This document shows, piece by piece, positions 61,001-64,000 of a DNA stretch of 64,000 bases. The DNA is from Phylloscopus collybita (lineage: Eukaryota; Chordata; Aves; Passeriformes; Phylloscopidae), in assembly GCA_027886175.1 (NCBI GenBank), contig JAJNNQ010000137.1, positions 34,520,001-34,584,000 on the forward strand, read 5' to 3'. The notes beneath the pieces were generated by a model that worked only from the letters and a program-made list of their open reading frames with translations, did no database searches and was not told the origin of the DNA. The position numbers were made by a program, and so were the translations under genes. How positions within the stretch are numbered: position 1 is the first letter of the stretch; each line of letters opens with the position of its first letter.

Positions 61001-63794
61001 CAATCTAGGCTGACACATATATTGTCCTTTTCATTTTTATTCCCTTGGAACCTCCTGTCATTCAGCTCTGTATTTTGAACACTTCTGCTTGTTACAAATG
61101 GGCTGAACATCAAGAATAGCATTACCTGTCACAAGAGACTCTGTTCTGAATGATCCTGATTGTATGGGAAACAAAACATCTTCCTCACTTTGGAGGTCAC
61201 ATTAATATTTTTTTTAGTCTCATCATCTCTTTTTTCCCCTATGTATTATACTGATTTGTCAGGATCTAATTGTCTTTGTATATGCACCTTAGGGAGCTTG
61301 AGTCATTAGCATTACAATCTCAAAACTGTATCTTATAAATAACACAATTTAAAGTTTTTGCATATAAAAATTGAAATACAAAGCATACTCAGGCTTCTGA
61401 TTTTCTAAGAATACTCACCTGGTTGTGAGCTTTACTCTTAATACGAGACCAAACTCCGTCTTTGTAGAAATACTGGGCTGGAGACAAAAATTTTGACCTA
61501 TATTCAGTATTCATCTTCCTAAGAAATCAAGAATGAGGAGAGAAAAAAAGAGTAAAGTTTGATATCCAGAACACTCTTTAAAAGCACTTTTAAAGTTACT
61601 CAACAAGCATAAATATACTTGCACCTAAATGCCAGTGAGACACAAAAAACACAAACCAACACAAATGCACAAAAAACTCAAACCAACACAACTAGGAAAG
61701 CTGTGAAAAATACTCATTCACAGTTGGTGGTCCTTCAAGTAGTTACTCCTGTTGTTTTTTCCTCGCAACACTTCCACCAGAAGCTTTTGCCCTGACAGCC
61801 AATAAGCAGAACATAATCAGTTTCAATTACTTCAATGCAAAGTGTGGAACCTTGATTTAAGCCACTGATGAAGGTACATTTAAGTAAAAATGCCTGTTTT
61901 GGCATTAATGTGTCTGAGACATTTCCTTCTATGAACGCCACTTTAAAGGCACTCTGCATATGGGTGGGGTGAGCTGCTGGGGCTAGAAACATCTGACTGC
62001 CAGAACACTGGTCAGTATAATTCATCTGTGTCCTAGTGGCTTTGATCTTCAAAAGGCCTCAGTACTTGAAAAGATGGGTTCATTTTTCCCTTCTGCCACA
62101 CACATACAAATACAGAAAAATTAACATCATGTAACCTATAGCAGGCAGCAAGTAGTACTTTGAGTCCTTAAGCACTGAACTGTGGATGTATCAGCTTAAA
62201 CCTAAAGATATTTGGATTTAATCATGCTTCAGAACATTACCAACTTAGTTTTAATAAATTCAGCACAGGGTGGAAAAGCCCTATTTTTCAATCCTTCTTC
62301 AGAAATAGGTTATAAAAGCCTGAAGTCAGAGAATAAAATGAACCTTGTAAAAAGAAAAATATGAAGGTTAAAAAATCCTTTATATTCAAAAGTTCTCTCA
62401 ATATGTTCCTTTCTTTAAAACTACACAAAAATCCTTCACTTTTGGTTGCAAAACCAATGGATTAGCACAAAAACCACAACACTGCTGTGCCTTGATCCCA
62501 GCCACCCTGCTGCAAAAGCAGGCCGTGTATTGCAACACAGCTTGCATACAAGTAACAATCTTGTCTGCATATTGAGAACTTACACATTTTGACAGCTATT
62601 TTGCTTTCTGAGAGAATTTTGTCTTGTGCTACTACATCAAAGGCAGATGGGGCAGAAATTTGCTCTTAGATGAAAAAAGCCCCAAGAAATGATCAAGAAT
62701 TTTGCACATTAATCACTGCAAAATTGCCTATAATCTACTGCAAAGAGTATGAAAACCAAATAGTTAAAGGTTTTAGCTACACTATATCCACTCAATTTTC
62801 CATAAACCAATTTTATTTCATAGAATTTTGAGTGATCATTTTGTAATCAACTCCCAATATCCAACAGCATTCAGACAGGTAAGTCTCTTCTTCCATCAAT
62901 CCTCCTCTTCAATCTAATGCCTTAACACTGCCACAAAGAATGAAAGTAATTGCTGGGGCATACATAAAGCACAAACACAGGAGAGATAGATTAATCTATG
63001 CATTTTAAAGCCTACATCTAGGCTTTTATTGCTGTTGACATATCTCAGATGTGTATGAAATGAAAGTACGAGTTCAATTCTTGCAATGTAGGCATGTGGC
63101 AGAAACAAAGAGAAACCTTGATAGCACTCAATAACATACCATTTCACTTCATTTCCACACTTGACAAATTACTCTAAACAGGATAGATTTTTCTTTTACC
63201 TCGTGTGCTTGCTTTTGTTACTCGGCCACACAAGGCCTCACACACCACAATAAGCAGACATCAAGTAAAATCACCACAGTTTTAAGATGTGGAGTGGGCA
63301 CAGTACATAAAGCAGTTTGAAAGGTGACTACAACTTCCAAAGCATCTGTTGAAAGTTTAGCAGCAGCACTGCACTGATTTTACTTCATTCATGTTGTATT
63401 CATTAATACTACTATTTTTGCTTCACAAGGTTCACCTGAACGGGAGTGGTTACAAAGCTGCTACTTCCACTGCCCAGAGAAGAGGAAGGAAAGTAACATC
63501 AGGTTCAGATGTACCCACAAGAAGCTCAATCTCAGCGCTGCAGGGGCATTTGCTCCTGCAACTGCAGCACGGTGTGGTTAAAGGTCCATAGTCCATCAAT
63601 CTAAATACTGGCCTGCTGGACACCTACTCACTAGTCTAGGTTTTCCTATTTTATACATACCCACGGCTTGTATGTAAAGTGAGGGGCTTTGGACTGATAT
63701 GTTGCTTATTATTTTGTTTAGGATGTTTCTGTTCTGATTTCCCTTGTTTTGCTGCATCTTCTGCTGGTTTTTGAAACGGTTCTTCCCTCTTATT
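50182..63794 (-). CDS. MDM1: MDM1 nuclear protein, C-terminal 451 residues (5' end outside window)
   Basis: MDM1 is a microtubule-binding centriole protein that restrains centriole duplication in vertebrate cells. Nine exons, 5' to 3': 63794-63661, 61518-61419, 57897-57722, 57339-57058, 55284-55139, 55017-54917, 54015-53775, 52671-52603, 50288-50182. Summed length is 1356 nt, an exact multiple of three, with matching phases and GT/AG borders throughout. Family landmarks: the microtubule-binding-type repeat TEYRSKFLSPAQYFYKDGVW; GTHFSRYHFNQILSDNN; PVKRRLVWGEQE with a following Glu/Gln-rich acidic stretch; RHPTPKLRALAGTLKTHHN; SHRIQGTLKDPEFQHN; and the terminal DRLSQISARSAASSSL...RKDFWGKA. Human MDM1 is 714 residues, so roughly the first 260 lie beyond position 64000. 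No disruptive change seen. Confidence 0.97.
50289..52602 (-). repeat. MDM1 last intron (2.3 kb), with A-rich tracts
   Basis: Unique AT-rich sequence apart from an A-rich CAAAA-type tract at 51103-51180 and a near-pure A run at 52003-52031. No coding exon recognised. Confidence 0.8.
52603..52671 (-). CDS. MDM1: MDM1 exon H
   Basis: 69 nt between acceptor CTTTTGTCATAG and donor GAAG|GTATTT. Encodes GNLGNPKVRTLHLPLRERNR, aligned with the GKARMNNLQLP region of human MDM1. Confidence 0.9.
53468..53504. repeat. 16-bp perfect inverted repeat in an MDM1 intron
   Basis: Arms 53468-53483 and 53489-53504 are exact reverse complements (TCATGAGAATAATTTG / CAAATTATTCTCATGA) around a 5-nt loop. Either strand could form a stable short hairpin. 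It is too short for a typical pre-miRNA. Confidence 0.85.
53775..54015 (-). CDS. MDM1: MDM1 exon G
   Basis: 241 nt between acceptor TTATGTTGTAG and donor AATG|GTGGGT. Contains GTVDPLPLRQDQ, then WSPSHRIQGTLKDPEFQHN, nearly identical to the human block. Confidence 0.97.
54917..55017 (-). CDS. MDM1: MDM1 exon F
   Basis: 101 nt between acceptor GGTACAATAG and donor CAG|GTAAGC. Encodes GAVLVSAPKFKSSSSPQRKQ; human has GAVLVSPSKMKPPAPEQRKR. Preceded by a 121-nt intron. Confidence 0.95.
55018..57057 (-). repeat. MDM1 introns flanking exon E: AT and AC/AT microsatellites
   Basis: In the intron at 55285-57057, an AT-rich (TA)n tract runs at 55735-55797. Two 20-bp tandem copies starting TTAGAGGAAATACACA lie at 56972-57011, followed by ACATATATATGT repeats. 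Otherwise unique sequence. Confidence 0.75.
55139..55284 (-). CDS. MDM1: MDM1 exon E
   Basis: 146 nt between acceptor TTTTTTTCAG and donor GTTG|GTAAAA. Contains SDSSESSKRGSRHPTPKLRA. Phase 1 exit joins the next exon to restore AVGGAVL. Confidence 0.95.
57058..57339 (-). CDS. MDM1: MDM1 exon D (acidic region)
   Basis: 282 nt between acceptor TTTCTTACCCAG and donor AAGG|GTAAAA. Contains PVKRRLVWGEQEG, then a low-complexity Glu/Lys/Gln stretch likely to be disordered. Confidence 0.95.
57722..57897 (-). CDS. MDM1: MDM1 exon C
   Basis: 176 nt between TAG acceptor and donor AG|GTAAGA. Encodes VRELRERAKAYRQRIEGTHF, then the LWDVSSTSSSEEG and NIRALDLA blocks. Confidence 0.97.
57898..61418 (-). other. 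MDM1 intron between exons B and C (3.5 kb)
   Basis: AT-rich, unique-looking. No exon, CR1 copy or notable tandem repeat seen. Confidence 0.8.
61419..61518 (-). CDS. MDM1: MDM1 exon B (microtubule-binding repeat)
   Basis: 100 nt between acceptor GATTTCTTAG and donor CAG|GTGAGT. Encodes KMNTEYRSKFLSPAQYFYKD, the repeat motif of the family. Confidence 0.97.
61519..63660 (-). other. MDM1 intron between exons A and B (2.1 kb)
   Basis: Unique AT-rich sequence. An open frame at 61735-62052 (minus) shows no family resemblance and lacks exon borders that fit MDM1. Confidence 0.8.
63661..63794 (-). CDS. MDM1: MDM1 exon A (first visible)
   Basis: 134 nt between acceptor ATCTTTGCCTTAG and donor GG|GTATGT. 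A lysine- and glutamine-rich, poorly conserved linker ending PKPLTLHTSRG. The least conserved exon here; it is supported by its splice phase into the next exon. Confidence 0.85.
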
Positions 63795-64000
63795 CTAAGG
63801 CAAAGATAATTTTAACAATAAAGATAATTAGCTAACAATCTGAAAACCCTCATATTTCTTTTGACATCAAGCACTTGCAAATACTTAATTTTAGTGTTAG
63901 CTGTTTTGAATATTTAATACAAACAAGAATACCACATTCTTTTGTTAACACAAAAATAACTAGCAAAATGCCAAAGTTAAGATTGAGTGCAACATTCTGC

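Overview
The window is vertebrate nuclear DNA, almost certainly from a bird. The genes are split by GT/AG introns, coding density is about 4%, and there are several CR1 LINE copies of avian type, one keeping the ATTCTATGA-like 3' tail. No prokaryotic feature is present. The species cannot be fixed from the sequence alone.

Three genes can be read exon by exon, all on the minus strand. From right to left they are: the 3' part of MDM1 (nine coding exons, 63794 down to 50182, 5' end beyond the right edge); complete IL22 (five coding exons plus a probable short non-coding first exon, 38308 to 36056); and complete IL26 (five coding exons, 21292 to 15225). This is the conserved MDM1-IL22-IL26 order of the tetrapod IFNG cytokine cluster. 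IFNG would be expected further left, but no IFNG exon was recognised in the left 14.6 kb, so it most likely lies just outside the window.

Layout: 1-14650 is intergenic, with old CR1 fragments, A-rich tracts and small tandem repeats. 14665-21480 is the IL26 unit. 21480-35400 is the IL26-IL22 interval, with CR1, (GGAA)n and a long (TTTTC)n tract. It also holds two weak exon-like signals: a possible decayed IL-10-family exon near 27.5 kb and a plus-strand open exon near 33.1 kb. 35400-38340 is the IL22 unit, with an AU-rich 3' UTR. 38340-49000 is the IL22-MDM1 interval, with a CR1 copy and a G-rich/T-rich tract. 49000-64000 is MDM1.

IL22 and IL26 are IL-10-family helical cytokines that act through receptors sharing IL10RB, mainly on epithelial cells. 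MDM1 is an unrelated centriole and microtubule protein and serves as the syntenic anchor. The spliced reading frames are internally consistent: IL26 gives 170 residues, IL22 gives 192, and the visible part of MDM1 gives 451, ending in the family's conserved C-terminus. The main departures from expectation are a lysine-rich C-terminal extension on IL22 and the two weak exon-like signals between the cytokine genes.
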